From: Stenotrophomonas sp. UBA7346
GTDB taxonomy: Bacteria > Pseudomonadota > Gammaproteobacteria > Xanthomonadales > Xanthomonadaceae
Assembly: GCA_002471015.1 (NCBI GenBank)
Contig: DKPB01000094.1
Location: 14,939-78,938 of the forward strand
Direction: 5' to 3'
DNA length: 64,000 bases
Below the pieces are notes generated by a model. It was given only the letters and a program-made list of their open reading frames with translations. It searched no databases and was not told the DNA's origin. A program made the translations under genes and the position numbers. This document shows, one piece after another, positions 1-9,239 of this stretch; positions within the stretch are counted from its first letter, which is position 1; every line of letters begins with the position of its first letter.

Positions 1-1
1 C

Positions 2-226
2 GTCGAGCTCGACCGATGGATCCGCGCACATACCACCGAGCGCTACGGTCCTGTGCGGGCAGTGCAGCCGCTGCAGGTATTCGAATTGGGCTTCGAGGCG
101 GTCAATCTGTCCAAACGACACAAGTCGGGCGTGGCGTTGCGTTTTCCGCGGATAGTGCGTTGGCGTCACGACAAGCCCGCTGGCGACGCCGACCGCTTGG
201 AAAGCCTGCGCAAGGTCGCGCAATGA
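2..226 (+). CDS. ATP-dependent DNA ligase, C-terminal end (partial)
   Basis: An open frame runs from the window edge to the TGA at 224-226 and encodes about 74 residues. It starts with VELDRWIRAHTTERYGPVR and continues with FELGFEAVNLSKRHKSGVA and FPRIVRWRHDK, which is the typical end of the OB-fold domain of ATP-dependent DNA ligases. Known of the family: this ligase is encoded with an exonuclease, a DEXH helicase and PdeM in the ligase-associated damage-response cluster, and the next two genes here are the helicase and PdeM. The stop overlaps the helicase start (ATGA). The 5' part lies outside the window. Confidence 0.82.
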   Translation, partial: VELDRWIRAHTTERYGPVRAVQPLQVFELGFEAVNLSKRHKSGVALRFPRIVRWRHDKPAGDADRLESLRKVAQ

Positions 227-2715
227 TCAATGACCGTGAAGTGGGCAACATCCGCTTCGAGCAGCCGCTGACCCAATGGTTCGCACTACGCGGCTGGAAG
301 CCCGCACCGTTCCAGCGCGAGGTCTGGCGCCGCTACAGGCAAGGTCAATCGGGCCTGCTGGTGACACCCACCGGTAGTGGCAAAACCCTGGCAATGCTGG
401 GCGGCCCGTTGCTGCAGGCCTTGACCGAGGTCGAGGCCGCAGCCGGCGCTGCGGCTCCGGGCAAGGGGCGGCGCCGGCCAGCCGCGCAGGTTCGCATCCT
501 GTGGGTCACCCCGCTGCGGGCCTTGGCCAGCGATACCGTCCGTGCGCTGCGCGAACCCATCGACGGGTTGGGCTTGCCGTGGACGGTGGCCATGCGTACC
601 GGCGACGCCAGCGCCCGCGACAAGCGCCTCGCACGGCAGGGTAGGGCCGAGGTACTGGTCACCACACCCGAGTCGCTGGCATTGCTGTTGAGCTACCCCG
701 ACACCCAGGCGCAGTTGACCGCGCTGCAGGCCATCGTCGTCGACGAGTGGCACGCGCTGCTGGACAACAAACGTGGCGTGCTGCTGCAACTGGGCCTGGC
801 CCGGCTGCGCGGATGGCGGCCCAGCGTCCGCATCTGGGGTTTGTCTGCCACCGTGGGCAATCTTGAGCAGGCGCGGCAGGTACTGCTTCCGCATCTTCCC
901 GACGCCGCAATGGTACGCAGTGCGGCACCGCGCAGCCTGCGCGTGAAAACGCTCCTGCCGCCGCAGGGTGTGCGTTTCCCTTGGGCCGGGCATCTGGGGC
1001 TGTCCCAGATGCAGGCAGTGGTGGAACAGATCGGCAAGGCGCGTACCACCTTGGTGTTCACCAACACCCGTGCCCAGGCCGAGCTGTGGTACGAAGCGTT
1101 GCATGCAGTCTGGCTGGAACAGGCCGATGCGCTCGCATTGCATCACGGTTCGTTGGATCCAGGCCTGCGGCGCGAGGTTGAAGCGGGTTTGCGGGACGGC
1201 CGCATCCGTTGCGTCGTGGCCACTTCCAGCCTGGACCTTGGCGTTGATTTTCCCACCGTGGACCAGGTCATCCAGTTGGGCAGCCCCAAGGGCATGGCCC
1301 GGCTGCTGCAACGTGCCGGGCGCGCGCGGCACCGCCCGGGCCAGGCAGGAGAGATTGTGTGCGTGCCCACGCACGCGCTTGAGCTGGCCGAATATGCAGC
1401 GGTGCGGCAGGCGTTGCGCAGTGGCATGGTGGAGGCCCGGCAGCCCCTGCAGCTGTCGCTGGATGTGCTGGCCCAGCATTGCGTCAGTGTGGCGCTGGCC
1501 GGTGGTTTCGACCCGGATCAGCTGCTACGCGAAGTGCGTACCACACACGCCTTCGCCCGGTTGGAGGACAGCCATTGGATGCAGGTGCTGCAGTTCATCA
1601 CCCAGGGCGGTAAAGCCCTGCAGCACTATCCCGAGTTCTGTCGTGTCACCCGCGATGCGGAAGGACGCTATACGGTCAGCGACCGGCGCGTGGCCTTTCG
1701 CCACCGGTTGTCGATCGGCACCATCACCAGTGACGGTGCACTGCTGGTACGGATGGCCCGCGGCGGTGCATTGGGCAGCGTGGAGGAGGGCTTCCTGGCG
1801 CGCCTGCGGCCGGGGGATGTCTTCCAGTTTGCAGGGCGTGCGCTGCGGTTGCTGCGGCTGCAGGACATGACGGCCTATGTGCGGCCTGCCAAGCAGGGCA
1901 GTGGCGTCGTGCCCCGCTGGCAGGGGGGACGATTGCCGATGTCCACCCATCTTGCCGCGCAGGTGGCTGATGTGCTGGCCGACCCGCCCGCAACGCCCGA
2001 GCTGCGGGCACTACGACCGTTGCTGGCGCTGCAGGCAGCGTTGTCCGCCGTGCCCGGGCACGGCCAATTGCTGGCCGAAAGCGTACGGACGCGGGATGGC
2101 TGGCATCTGTTCCTGTATCCCTTTGCCGGGCGTGCCGTGCACGAGGGTTTGGCCGCGGTGGCTGCGCTGCGCTGGAGCCGGCGCGTGGCCACAACGTTGT
2201 CGTTTTCGGTGAACGACTATGGACTTGCCCTTACCGCAGCCGGCCCGCTTCAGCTGGACGAACAGCTGGTGGCGGATCTGTTGTCAGCTGATGCCTTGCT
2301 GCCGGACCTGTTGGCCGCGGTGAACATGGGGGAACTGGCACGCCGGCAGTTCCGCGAGATTGCCAGAGTGGCCGGCTTGCTGCCCCCTTCACTTCCGGGG
2401 CGCGCGTTGCGCAGCCTGCGGCAGCTGCAAGCATCCAGCAGCCTGCTGTATGACGTGCTGCGGCAATACGATCCGGACCACATGCTGCTGCGTCAGGCCG
2501 AACGCGAAGTGCTGGAGCAGCAGTTGGATGTCCCCGGGCTGCAGCGCGTTGTGGCCGGATGCAATCGCCGCCAACTGCTGTTGGCAAGGCCCGCAACCTT
2601 GACCCCGCTCTCGTTCCCGCTCTGGGCCGAGTCCAGGCGTGGGACCCTGAGCAGCGAAGACTGGAAGCAGCGGGTGCAACGAATGGCGCAGCAGTTGGAG
2701 CGGCGTCATGGCTGA
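223..2715 (+). CDS. Ligase-associated DNA damage response DEXH-box helicase (Lhr-like)
   Basis: A cytoplasmic superfamily 2 helicase of 830 residues using the ATG at 223, which overlaps the ligase stop in an ATGA; the frame is open further upstream, but that part is the ligase gene. Motifs in order: Walker A TPTGSGKT (about residue 48), DEWH (about 173), LSAT, the motif IV region VFTNTRAQ, TSSLDLGVDF (about 340) and QRAGRARHRPG (about 362). The C-terminal half matches the Lhr-core winged-helix and DUF-type extension. Known of the family: members sit with an ATP-dependent ligase and PdeM and are annotated as acting in DNA damage response. The gene order here fits exactly, so the assignment is strong; the actual substrate is inferred. 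Confidence 0.93.
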   Translation: MINDREVGNIRFEQPLTQWFALRGWKPAPFQREVWRRYRQGQSGLLVTPTGSGKTLAMLGGPLLQALTEVEAAAGAAAPGKGRRRPAAQVRILWVTPLRALASDTVRALREPIDGLGLPWTVAMRTGDASARDKRLARQGRAEVLVTTPESLALLLSYPDTQAQLTALQAIVVDEWHALLDNKRGVLLQLGLARLRGWRPSVRIWGLSATVGNLEQARQVLLPHLPDAAMVRSAAPRSLRVKTLLPPQGVRFPWAGHLGLSQMQAVVEQIGKARTTLVFTNTRAQAELWYEALHAVWLEQADALALHHGSLDPGLRREVEAGLRDGRIRCVVATSSLDLGVDFPTVDQVIQLGSPKGMARLLQRAGRARHRPGQAGEIVCVPTHALELAEYAAVRQALRSGMVEARQPLQLSLDVLAQHCVSVALAGGFDPDQLLREVRTTHAFARLEDSHWMQVLQFITQGGKALQHYPEFCRVTRDAEGRYTVSDRRVAFRHRLSIGTITSDGALLVRMARGGALGSVEEGFLARLRPGDVFQFAGRALRLLRLQDMTAYVRPAKQGSGVVPRWQGGRLPMSTHLAAQVADVLADPPATPELRALRPLLALQAALSAVPGHGQLLAESVRTRDGWHLFLYPFAGRAVHEGLAAVAALRWSRRVATTLSFSVNDYGLALTAAGPLQLDEQLVADLLSADALLPDLLAAVNMGELARRQFREIARVAGLLPPSLPGRALRSLRQLQASSSLLYDVLRQYDPDHMLLRQAEREVLEQQLDVPGLQRVVAGCNRRQLLLARPATLTPLSFPLWAESRRGTLSSEDWKQRVQRMAQQLERRHG

Positions 2716-3349
2716 GCGCCTGGAGATCGCACTGGCAGGCGAGCCTGTCGTGCTGTTGGCTGACAGGGCGTTGTACTGGCCGGCACGGCGCAGATTGATC
2801 GTCGCCGATCTGCACCTGGGCAAGGGCGAGGTGCTGCGCAGGGCCGGCATACCTGTGCCCAGCGGCGGTACCCGGGCTGATCTGCAACGTCTGGCGAGGC
2901 TGCTGGCCATGACGTCGGCGACGTCACTGTGGATCCTGGGCGATTTCCTGCATGGCGCACGCTCCCGCACCAGCGACCAGGCCTGGGAGGGGTTTCGCGC
3001 TGCGCACCGGCTGGTGGCGATGGCTGTGGTGCCAGGCAACCACGACCGGGCATTGGATGCGGACGCAGCCGGATTGGAGCGGATCGCCGACGGTGAACGC
3101 GAGGGTCCCTTTGTGTTCCGCCACGCACCCGCGGCGGTTGTGAGCGGTCCGCCAGGTCACCAGATCTGCGGGCATCTGCACCCGGTGCTGAAGTTGCCGG
3201 GCATGGTGGCAACCCCGTTGTTCTGGATGCGGGAAGGCAGCACCGTCCTGCCGGCGTTCTCGCTGTTTACCGGCGGTTTTGGCCTGGACCTGCAACGCGC
3301 ACGTGGCAGCGTTGCATGCGATGGGGTGGAGCTGCTCAAGCTCGGCTGA
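2708..3349 (+). CDS. pdeM: Ligase-associated DNA damage response endonuclease PdeM
   Basis: A 213-residue calcineurin-like metallophosphoesterase. Metal-binding motifs appear in the expected order: DLHLGKGE (about residue 33), GDFLHG (about 78), GNHDRA (about 109) and GHLHPV (about 156). Its ATG overlaps the helicase stop by 8 nt, which indicates translational coupling. Known of the family: PdeM is the fourth member of the ligase/exonuclease/DEXH-helicase/phosphoesterase cluster. Expected role: nuclease or phosphoesterase in repair. Length is normal for the family. No odd features. Confidence 0.92.
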   Translation: MAERLEIALAGEPVVLLADRALYWPARRRLIVADLHLGKGEVLRRAGIPVPSGGTRADLQRLARLLAMTSATSLWILGDFLHGARSRTSDQAWEGFRAAHRLVAMAVVPGNHDRALDADAAGLERIADGEREGPFVFRHAPAAVVSGPPGHQICGHLHPVLKLPGMVATPLFWMREGSTVLPAFSLFTGGFGLDLQRARGSVACDGVELLKLG

Positions 3350-3488
3350 CCGCACCATCAAGCGCGCTGAAACCGCGCGGGCGATCACAAAAGCAGTGCT
3401 GATTCACCGAATTTTTCCGCGTCTTCACGTGACCACTCCTATATACGTTCGGCCGGATGACGGGGGGCAACTTTCAGGAGGCTAGGCT

Positions 3489-3746
3489 GTGAAAAGCATG
3501 AAACTCTATCTGGAAGGACCGGGCCGGGAGCGGCGGGCGGTCAAGGTCATTTCGACAGAGCAAAGAAGCTTGCGGACCGTGTTGGATGTCCCGGGTCGGC
3601 GCGCGTCAGGCCCGGGAATGGAGCGCATGGTCGAGGTGAATACCTTGATGGATGAAAAGGGAAACCTTGCACAGCAGATTGATTGCGAAGGTTTCAGATA
3701 CAGGTTCAAAGGATCACAGTTACCCTGGTCATTGATCGTCGGTTGA
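3489..3746 (+). CDS. Small hypothetical protein (85 aa)
   Basis: An 85-residue soluble basic protein with no family I recognise. The GTG at 3489 is preferred over the ATG at 3498 because a strong AGGAGG (3476-3481) lies 7 nt upstream. A perfect rho-independent terminator follows directly at 3751, so this is probably a single-gene transcript. Its promoter would lie in the 140-bp gap after pdeM, where TATATA occurs at about 3440 as a possible -10. The clear ribosome site and terminator support a real gene. Function unknown. Confidence 0.72.
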   Translation: MKSMKLYLEGPGRERRAVKVISTEQRSLRTVLDVPGRRASGPGMERMVEVNTLMDEKGNLAQQIDCEGFRYRFKGSQLPWSLIVG

Positions 3747-3750
3747 GTGT

Positions 3751-3780
3751 AGCGGGCCCCTGGCGGGGCCCGCTTTGCTT
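3751..3780 (+). terminator. Rho-independent terminator
   Basis: A perfect 10-bp stem, AGCGGGCCCC (3751-3760) with GGGGCCCGCT (3765-3774), closes a TGGC loop and is followed by a short T-rich stretch. It lies 4 nt after the stop of the 85-aa gene. Confidence 0.85.
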
Positions 3781-3851
3781 CGGGTGCAAGTCGAGTGGTT
3801 CGGAAGGGATTCCGCTGGATTGGGACTCCGCAAATCCTGCCTGCATCCTTT

Positions 3852-4103
<252 letters not shown>

Positions 4104-4245
4104 TTATCGCTAGCCGGGTGTGGAGACCGGGCCTACCCGTGTGAAGGACATGCCGCCAACTGCGTCGCGTTTTTTAACCGGCGGTTAGCACGGGCAGGTT
4201 CAGCATGCCCGCGTGTTCCACAGGTTCAAGCGAGAGGTTGTGCAG

Positions 4246-4527
4246 ATGGCCAGGACCGCACCGCGGATTCATACCGCCCAGGCGGAAATTGAACGGCTCA
4301 AGGCGTTGCAACAGGGTTTGGATGCGGAGCTGATCGTCGAGCTGCGGATGAAAGACGGACGTGTGCTGAAGGGCACGGTGACCGAGCGGCCGACGGTGCA
4401 GCAGTTCCGCGGCCCGGATGAACAGGAGGGCACGAATGGACAGGTGCCCGTTGATGTGCCGGGTGAAGGCGTGCAGTTGCTATGGCTGGATGAGATTGAA
4501 GGCTTCACCCGCTTGGGCAGTAACTGA
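4246..4527 (+). CDS. DUF3247-type small protein
   Basis: A 93-residue cytoplasmic protein. The ATG at 4246 is chosen because GAGAGG (4232-4237) lies 8 nt upstream; an in-frame upstream ATG at 4213 has no ribosome site. The central part (VELRMKDGRVLKGTVTERPT, then FRGPDEQEG and LLWLDEIEGF) looks like a small beta-barrel and matches my memory of DUF3247, a family largely restricted to Xanthomonadaceae. It converges on the tetR-family gene 45 bp away. Function unknown. Confidence 0.7.
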   Translation: MARTAPRIHTAQAEIERLKALQQGLDAELIVELRMKDGRVLKGTVTERPTVQQFRGPDEQEGTNGQVPVDVPGEGVQLLWLDEIEGFTRLGSN

Positions 4528-4572
4528 CTCAACGGACAGCGTGATTGACGCATTGCTGCGGTCCGCGTGCGC

Positions 4573-5241
4573 TCAGCTGTCGTCACCGGCCCGGTAGTGC
4601 GCTCCACTGGCCTGCAAGCCGGCCAGCGCGAAGCGGTGCAGGTGGGCGACCAGCGGCTGCTGCGACCCTTGCATGATGGGGCGTAGCGGGCCGGGCAGAT
4701 CACGGCCGACCACGATCAACATCATGCACGGCGCAGCGATGCTCAGCAGGCAGCGCAGCAGCGCCGGATCATTGACGGGGATGCCGGAGATGGCGCTGAG
4801 GATGCCGGCGACCGCGATGATCTTTGGTGGCACCGCTTCTTCCAGCAGTACCTGCAGGTGTGAGGAGGGGGCCATCAGTTCCCTGGCCAGCACGCGTGGG
4901 GCCCATGCGTCGGGTTGGCTTGCCCGCTGCACCAGGCCGTCGAGCAGGGCATACAGACGTTGCTCCGGACTCTGCTCGCTGGTGGCAATGCGTTGCAGGT
5001 CGTCGAGGTCCAGTATCTGCCGGTGCGCTTCCAGCAACACCGCCTTGTACAGACCGTTGCGATTGCCGAAGTGGTAGTTGATCGAGGCCAGGTCGGCACC
5101 CGCTTGCTGGGCGATGGCCTTGCCGGTGGTTTCGGCAAACCCCTGCTCGGAGAACAGGCGACCTGCGGCTTCCAGCAGGCGCGCGCGGGTGGCCTCGCCA
5201 TCGGTACGTGGGCTGCGGGTGGTCTGCTTGGTCTTGCTCAT
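4573..5241 (-). CDS. TetR/AcrR-family regulator (CerR/YbiH-like)
   Basis: A 222-residue repressor-type regulator. The N-terminal helix-turn-helix spans about residues 12-60 (ARLLEAAGRLFSEQGF, then INYHFGNRNGLYKAV, the standard TetR recognition-helix ending). The C-terminal domain (ARELMAPSSHLQVLLEE, later RCLLSIAAPCMMLIVV) resembles the DUF1956 ligand domain of CecR/YbiH. I use the MSKTK start at 5241; an ATG four codons upstream is also possible. It is divergent from the efflux operon, the arrangement expected for a local repressor of a YbhGFSR-type pump. The inducing ligand is unknown. Confidence 0.9.
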   Translation of the reverse strand: MSKTKQTTRSPRTDGEATRARLLEAAGRLFSEQGFAETTGKAIAQQAGADLASINYHFGNRNGLYKAVLLEAHRQILDLDDLQRIATSEQSPEQRLYALLDGLVQRASQPDAWAPRVLARELMAPSSHLQVLLEEAVPPKIIAVAGILSAISGIPVNDPALLRCLLSIAAPCMMLIVVGRDLPGPLRPIMQGSQQPLVAHLHRFALAGLQASGAHYRAGDDS

Positions 5242-5294
5242 TGCGGCATGCAATCCGAGGGCGGTGGGTTTCTGGCAGTTTCGGATTCTACTTT

Positions 5295-5310
5295 AAATTA
5301 AATTTAATTT
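5295..5310. promoter_or_regulatory. Palindromic operator candidate between tetR and efflux operon
   Basis: AAATTAAATTTAATTT is a perfect 16-bp palindrome in the 114-bp divergent region, and strikingly AT-rich against the local GC. Position and symmetry fit a TetR-family operator controlling both directions. Binding itself is inferred. Confidence 0.6.
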
Positions 5311-5355
5311 GAATTAGGCTGGCGCCGTACCCCGGCCAGCCTGCGAATCGTCGTC

Positions 5356-6354
5356 ATGAAAAAGCCTGTGATCCTTGTTGTGGCCGTTGCCGCCGTGCTG
5401 GCAGCGCTCTTGCTGTGGTGGGCTGGCCGTCGTCAACCCGATGACGCGGCGCTGAGGCTGCAGGGCAACGTGGACATCCGTCAGGTGTCATTGGCCTTTG
5501 ATGGCAGCGGGCGGGTCGAGGTGGTGAATGTGGAGGAAGGCGACAACGTCGAGCCCGGTCAGGTACTGGCCCTGCTGGACACGCAGACATTGCAACTGCA
5601 GGCCGCGCAGGCCAAAGCGCAGGCTGAGAGCCAACGACAGAACGTTGCCCGGTTGCGCAACGGCGCGCGGCCGCAGGAAGTGGTGCAGGCACGCAGCCAA
5701 CTGGTCGCCGCGGAGGCGGATGCGGCGCGCGCAAGTCAGGACCTGCAACGCTTGCAGGGCGTTGCTGCCGCCACCAACGGACGCGGCGTGAGTGCCCAGG
5801 AACTGGACCGGGCCCGCAGCGCGGCCAAAGTTGCCCAGGCCAGTGCGCAATTGCAGCGGCAGGCGCTGGCAATGGTCGAGCAGGGCCCACGGAAGGAGGA
5901 CATCGCTGCGGCGCAGGCGCAGCTTGAGGGCGCGCTGGCCCAGTTGGCGTTGCTGCAGCATCAGGTGGCACAGGGCGCATTGAAAGCGCCGGTGGCGGCG
6001 GTGGTGCGTTCGCGTCTGGTCGAGGTCGGCGACATGGCCGGGCCGCAGCGGCCTGCCTTTACCCTGGCACTGACGCAGCCCAAGTGGGTGCGGGTGTTCG
6101 TTGGCGAAAAGGAACTGGGGCGGGTGCGCGCAGGCCAAGCCGCGATGGTGAGCAGCGACAGCCACCCAGGCACGGTGATCAACGGCAAGGTGGGTTTCAT
6201 CTCGTCGGTGGCCGAGTTCACTCCCAAGACCGTGCAGACCGAAGAGTTGCGCACCAGCCTTGTCTACGAGGTGCGGGTGGTGGTTGAGGACCCGCGGGAC
6301 CAGCTGCGGCTTGGCCAACCGGTGAGCGTGCGGCTGCTGGATGAGGTGCGCTGA
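5356..6354 (+). CDS. ybhG: HlyD-family periplasmic adaptor of ABC efflux pump (YbhG-like)
   Basis: A 332-residue membrane-fusion protein anchored by one N-terminal hydrophobic segment (about residues 4-22). It has a lipoyl half (RQVSLAFDGSGRVEVV), a long Gln/Ala-rich coiled-coil hairpin (about 75-200), the second lipoyl half with KAPVAAVVRSRLVEVGDM (about 210-230), and a beta-barrel end. It links the inner-membrane permeases to the outer-membrane factor encoded at the end of the operon. Its TGA overlaps the next ATG. No strong ribosome site precedes the ATG at 5356. It is probably repressed by the adjacent TetR protein. Confidence 0.9.
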   Translation: MKKPVILVVAVAAVLAALLLWWAGRRQPDDAALRLQGNVDIRQVSLAFDGSGRVEVVNVEEGDNVEPGQVLALLDTQTLQLQAAQAKAQAESQRQNVARLRNGARPQEVVQARSQLVAAEADAARASQDLQRLQGVAAATNGRGVSAQELDRARSAAKVAQASAQLQRQALAMVEQGPRKEDIAAAQAQLEGALAQLALLQHQVAQGALKAPVAAVVRSRLVEVGDMAGPQRPAFTLALTQPKWVRVFVGEKELGRVRAGQAAMVSSDSHPGTVINGKVGFISSVAEFTPKTVQTEELRTSLVYEVRVVVEDPRDQLRLGQPVSVRLLDEVR

Positions 6355-8117
6355 TGAGCGGCGCGCCGCAGGCGACCGTGGTTGCGCGCGATCTGCGCAA
6401 GCATTTCGCCGCGCCCGATGGCAGCCATCTGGACGCGCTTGCGGGCATCAGCCTGAGTGTGCGGGCCGGGCAACTGACCGCTCTGGTGGGCCCCGATGGA
6501 GCCGGCAAGACCACCTTCCTGCGCATGGTCGCCGGGCTGTTGCCGGCCGACGGTGGCAGCCTGCAGGTGCTGGGTCTGGATGTGGCTGCACAGCCGCAGC
6601 AGGTACAGGACCGGATTGGGTACATGCCGCAACGGTTCGGCCTATACGAAGACCTTAGCGTGCAGGAGAACCTGGACCTGTACGCCGATCTGCATGGCGT
6701 GGCGCCCGCCCGACGACAGCAGCGCTTCGAGCGGTTGTTGCGGATGACCGATCTGGGGGCGTTCAAACAGCGCCCGGCCGGCAAGCTGTCCGGTGGCATG
6801 AAGCAGAAGCTGGGGTTGGCCTGCACGCTGGTGCGTTCACCGGACCTGTTGTTGTTGGACGAACCCAGTGTGGGCGTGGATCCACTCTCGCGTCGCGAAC
6901 TGTGGAAGATCATCCCGCAACTGGTGCAGGAAGAGCAGCTCAGTGTGCTGGTCAGTACCGCTTACATGGATGAAGCCGAGCATTGCGAGCAGATCTTCGT
7001 GCTGCACCAGGGGCAATTGTTGGCCGAAGGCGATCCGGCCGGGCTTGCAGCCAAGGCGCAGGGGCTGACCTGGAGCGTACGGCCCAGCGATGACCTGCAA
7101 CCGCGTGACCTGCAGGCCAGCTTGATCGATGACGGCAAGCATGTGCTGGATGCAGTGCCGCGCGCGGGTGGCGTGCGCTTCATTCTGCAGCCGTCCGCCA
7201 ACATCGCGCAGCTTTCAGCGCAGCTGCAGGGGTTGCAGCCAAGCCAGCGCCCTGCAGAGCTGGAGGATGCATTCATGATGCTGTTGCGCGCCCGCGAGCA
7301 GGCGTCGGCGGCAGTGGTGAGTCCCGCGCCGCAGCCGGCCAGCGCAGGCAAGGAAGGGCCGGTGATCGTGGTACGCGACCTGGTGCGCAGGTTCGGCGAC
7401 TTCACCGCCGTGGCCAGCACCAGCTTTCAGGTCGAGCGCGGTGAGATCTTCGGCCTGCTGGGCCCCAATGGGGCAGGCAAGACCACTACCTTCCGCATGC
7501 TGTGCGGATTGCTGCCGGCCAGCAGTGGGCATCTGGAAGTGGCCGGACTCAACCTTCGCACGGCCCGCGCGCAGGCGCGTGGGCGCATCGGCTACGTGTC
7601 ACAGAAGTTTGCGCTGTATGGCAACCTGACCGTGCGCGAGAATCTGGAGTTCTTCGGCGGTGCCTACGGCCTGGCCGGTGCCACCTTGCGGCAGCGGGTC
7701 GCTGACGCCCTGCAGCGCTTCGCGCTGCAAGGTGCAGCCCGCAGCGCTGAGCTGCCGGCCGGTTACAAACAGCGCCTGGCGATGGCGGTGGGCCTGCTGC
7801 ACGCCCCCGAGATACTGTTCCTGGATGAGCCCACCAGCGGCATCGACCCGCTGGCGCGGCGCGCGTTCTGGCGCACCATTACCGGGCTGGCACAGCAGGG
7901 GGTGACCATCATCATCACCACCCACTTCATGGAGGAGGCCGAGTACTGCGACCGGATTGCGATCCAGGATGCCGGCCAGCTGCTGGCATTGGGTACGCCG
8001 GACCAGGTGCGCGCGCAGGCGGGCGGCGATGGCATCGACATGAATGCCGCCTTCATTGCCATCGTCGAGCAGGGCCGCGCACAGCGCGCTGCCGGACACG
8101 ACAAGGCGGTGGCCTGA
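6354..8117 (+). CDS. ybhF: ABC transporter ATPase with two nucleotide-binding domains (YbhF-like)
   Basis: A 587-residue cytoplasmic double ATPase. Domain 1: Walker A GPDGAGKTT (about 46), signature LSGGMKQKL (about 145), Walker B LLLLDEPSV (about 165). Domain 2: Walker A GPNGAGKTT (370), signature LPAGYKQRL (about 467) and Walker B LFLDEPTSG (about 488). The second signature deviates from LSGGQ; as I recall, YbhF of Escherichia coli deviates similarly. It overlaps both neighbours by 1 nt (TGATG). It powers the two ABC-2 permeases that follow, in a YbhGFSR-type drug or cation exporter. Confidence 0.93.
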   Translation: MSGAPQATVVARDLRKHFAAPDGSHLDALAGISLSVRAGQLTALVGPDGAGKTTFLRMVAGLLPADGGSLQVLGLDVAAQPQQVQDRIGYMPQRFGLYEDLSVQENLDLYADLHGVAPARRQQRFERLLRMTDLGAFKQRPAGKLSGGMKQKLGLACTLVRSPDLLLLDEPSVGVDPLSRRELWKIIPQLVQEEQLSVLVSTAYMDEAEHCEQIFVLHQGQLLAEGDPAGLAAKAQGLTWSVRPSDDLQPRDLQASLIDDGKHVLDAVPRAGGVRFILQPSANIAQLSAQLQGLQPSQRPAELEDAFMMLLRAREQASAAVVSPAPQPASAGKEGPVIVVRDLVRRFGDFTAVASTSFQVERGEIFGLLGPNGAGKTTTFRMLCGLLPASSGHLEVAGLNLRTARAQARGRIGYVSQKFALYGNLTVRENLEFFGGAYGLAGATLRQRVADALQRFALQGAARSAELPAGYKQRLAMAVGLLHAPEILFLDEPTSGIDPLARRAFWRTITGLAQQGVTIIITTHFMEEAEYCDRIAIQDAGQLLALGTPDQVRAQAGGDGIDMNAAFIAIVEQGRAQRAAGHDKAVA

Positions 8118-9238
8118 TGTCTGGCTTCCTCACCCGCCTGTGGGCCTTGCTGCGCAAGGAAACACGGCAGATGCTGCGCGAGCGCAGCAGCATGGCGGTG
8201 GGCGTGCTGCTGCCCGCGGCGTTGATCCTGCTGTTTGGCTACGGCCTGTCTTTCGACGTGGACCACGCACCCGTGGCCGTGGTGCTGGACGAACGTTCGC
8301 CTGACACGTTGTTGTTGGCCGCGGGCCTGCAGGGCTCGCCCTATCTGGCGCCGGTGCAGGTGCAGGACATGGATGCCGCCGTGCGTTTGATGCGTGATGG
8401 CAAGGTTGGGGGCATCGTGCACGTGCCGGTGGACTTCAGCCGCAGCCGCGCTGCCGGCCAGGCACAGGTGCAACTGATACTCAACGGTGTCGACGCCAAT
8501 ACCGCCCGTACGCTGGAGGGCTACATCGGTGGCGCGCTGGCCAGCCAACTCCAGGGCGCGTTGGACCGGCAGGGCACGCCCTCGGCCGGTGGCGGCGTCA
8601 GCGTGGTGCAGCGGATGTGGTTCAACGAGGCCAGCACCAGCACCTGGTACCTGGTGCCCGGGCTGATCGTGCTGGTGATGACGCTGATCGGCGCCTTCCT
8701 GACCTCGCTGTTGGTGGCGCGCGAGTGGGAGCGTGGCACCCTGGAAGCCTTGTTTGTCACACCGGTAAGGCCCACCGAGCTGGTGCTGGCCAAACTGCTG
8801 CCCTATGTGGGTATCGGTGTCTTCAACCTTGCCATCTGCCTGCTTACCGCGCGCTACCTGTTCCACGTGCCGATGCGAGGCTCGCTGGCAGCCATCATCA
8901 TCAGTGCCCTGTTGTACCTGATGGTGTCCTTGCTGATGGGCTTGTTCATCTCGGCAGCCACCCGCAACCAGTTCCAGGCCAGCCAGGTGGCGCTGCTGAC
9001 CAGCTTCATGCCGGCGATGATGTTGTCCGGATTTGTGTTCGATGTGCGCAACATGCCGATGGTGGTGCAGGTGATCAGCCAGCTGCTGCCGGCCACACAT
9101 TTCATGGGCTTGATCAAGTCGCTGTTCCTGACCGGCGACAACTGGACATTGTTCGTGCACAAGTCGATGATCCTTGTTGCCTACGCTCTGGTGCTGTTCG
9201 CCGCGACGCGCCACCTGCTGCGCAAGAGGCTGCGCTGA
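8117..9238 (+). CDS. ybhS: ABC-2 type permease (YbhS-like)
   Basis: A 373-residue inner-membrane protein. One N-terminal membrane helix (about residues 28-45) is followed by a periplasmic domain of about 130 residues and then five C-terminal helices, beginning at WYLVPGLIVLVMTLIGAFL. The REWERGTLEALFVTPV segment is the hallmark coupling region of the ABC2_membrane family. It pairs with the next gene to form the membrane channel. Start codon overlaps the ATPase stop. Confidence 0.92.
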   Translation: MSGFLTRLWALLRKETRQMLRERSSMAVGVLLPAALILLFGYGLSFDVDHAPVAVVLDERSPDTLLLAAGLQGSPYLAPVQVQDMDAAVRLMRDGKVGGIVHVPVDFSRSRAAGQAQVQLILNGVDANTARTLEGYIGGALASQLQGALDRQGTPSAGGGVSVVQRMWFNEASTSTWYLVPGLIVLVMTLIGAFLTSLLVAREWERGTLEALFVTPVRPTELVLAKLLPYVGIGVFNLAICLLTARYLFHVPMRGSLAAIIISALLYLMVSLLMGLFISAATRNQFQASQVALLTSFMPAMMLSGFVFDVRNMPMVVQVISQLLPATHFMGLIKSLFLTGDNWTLFVHKSMILVAYALVLFAATRHLLRKRLR

Positions 9239-9239
9239 G

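Noticed and set aside
286..1479. Long minus-strand open frame opposite the helicase
   Set aside because: Gln/His/Arg-rich shadow of a confidently identified gene.
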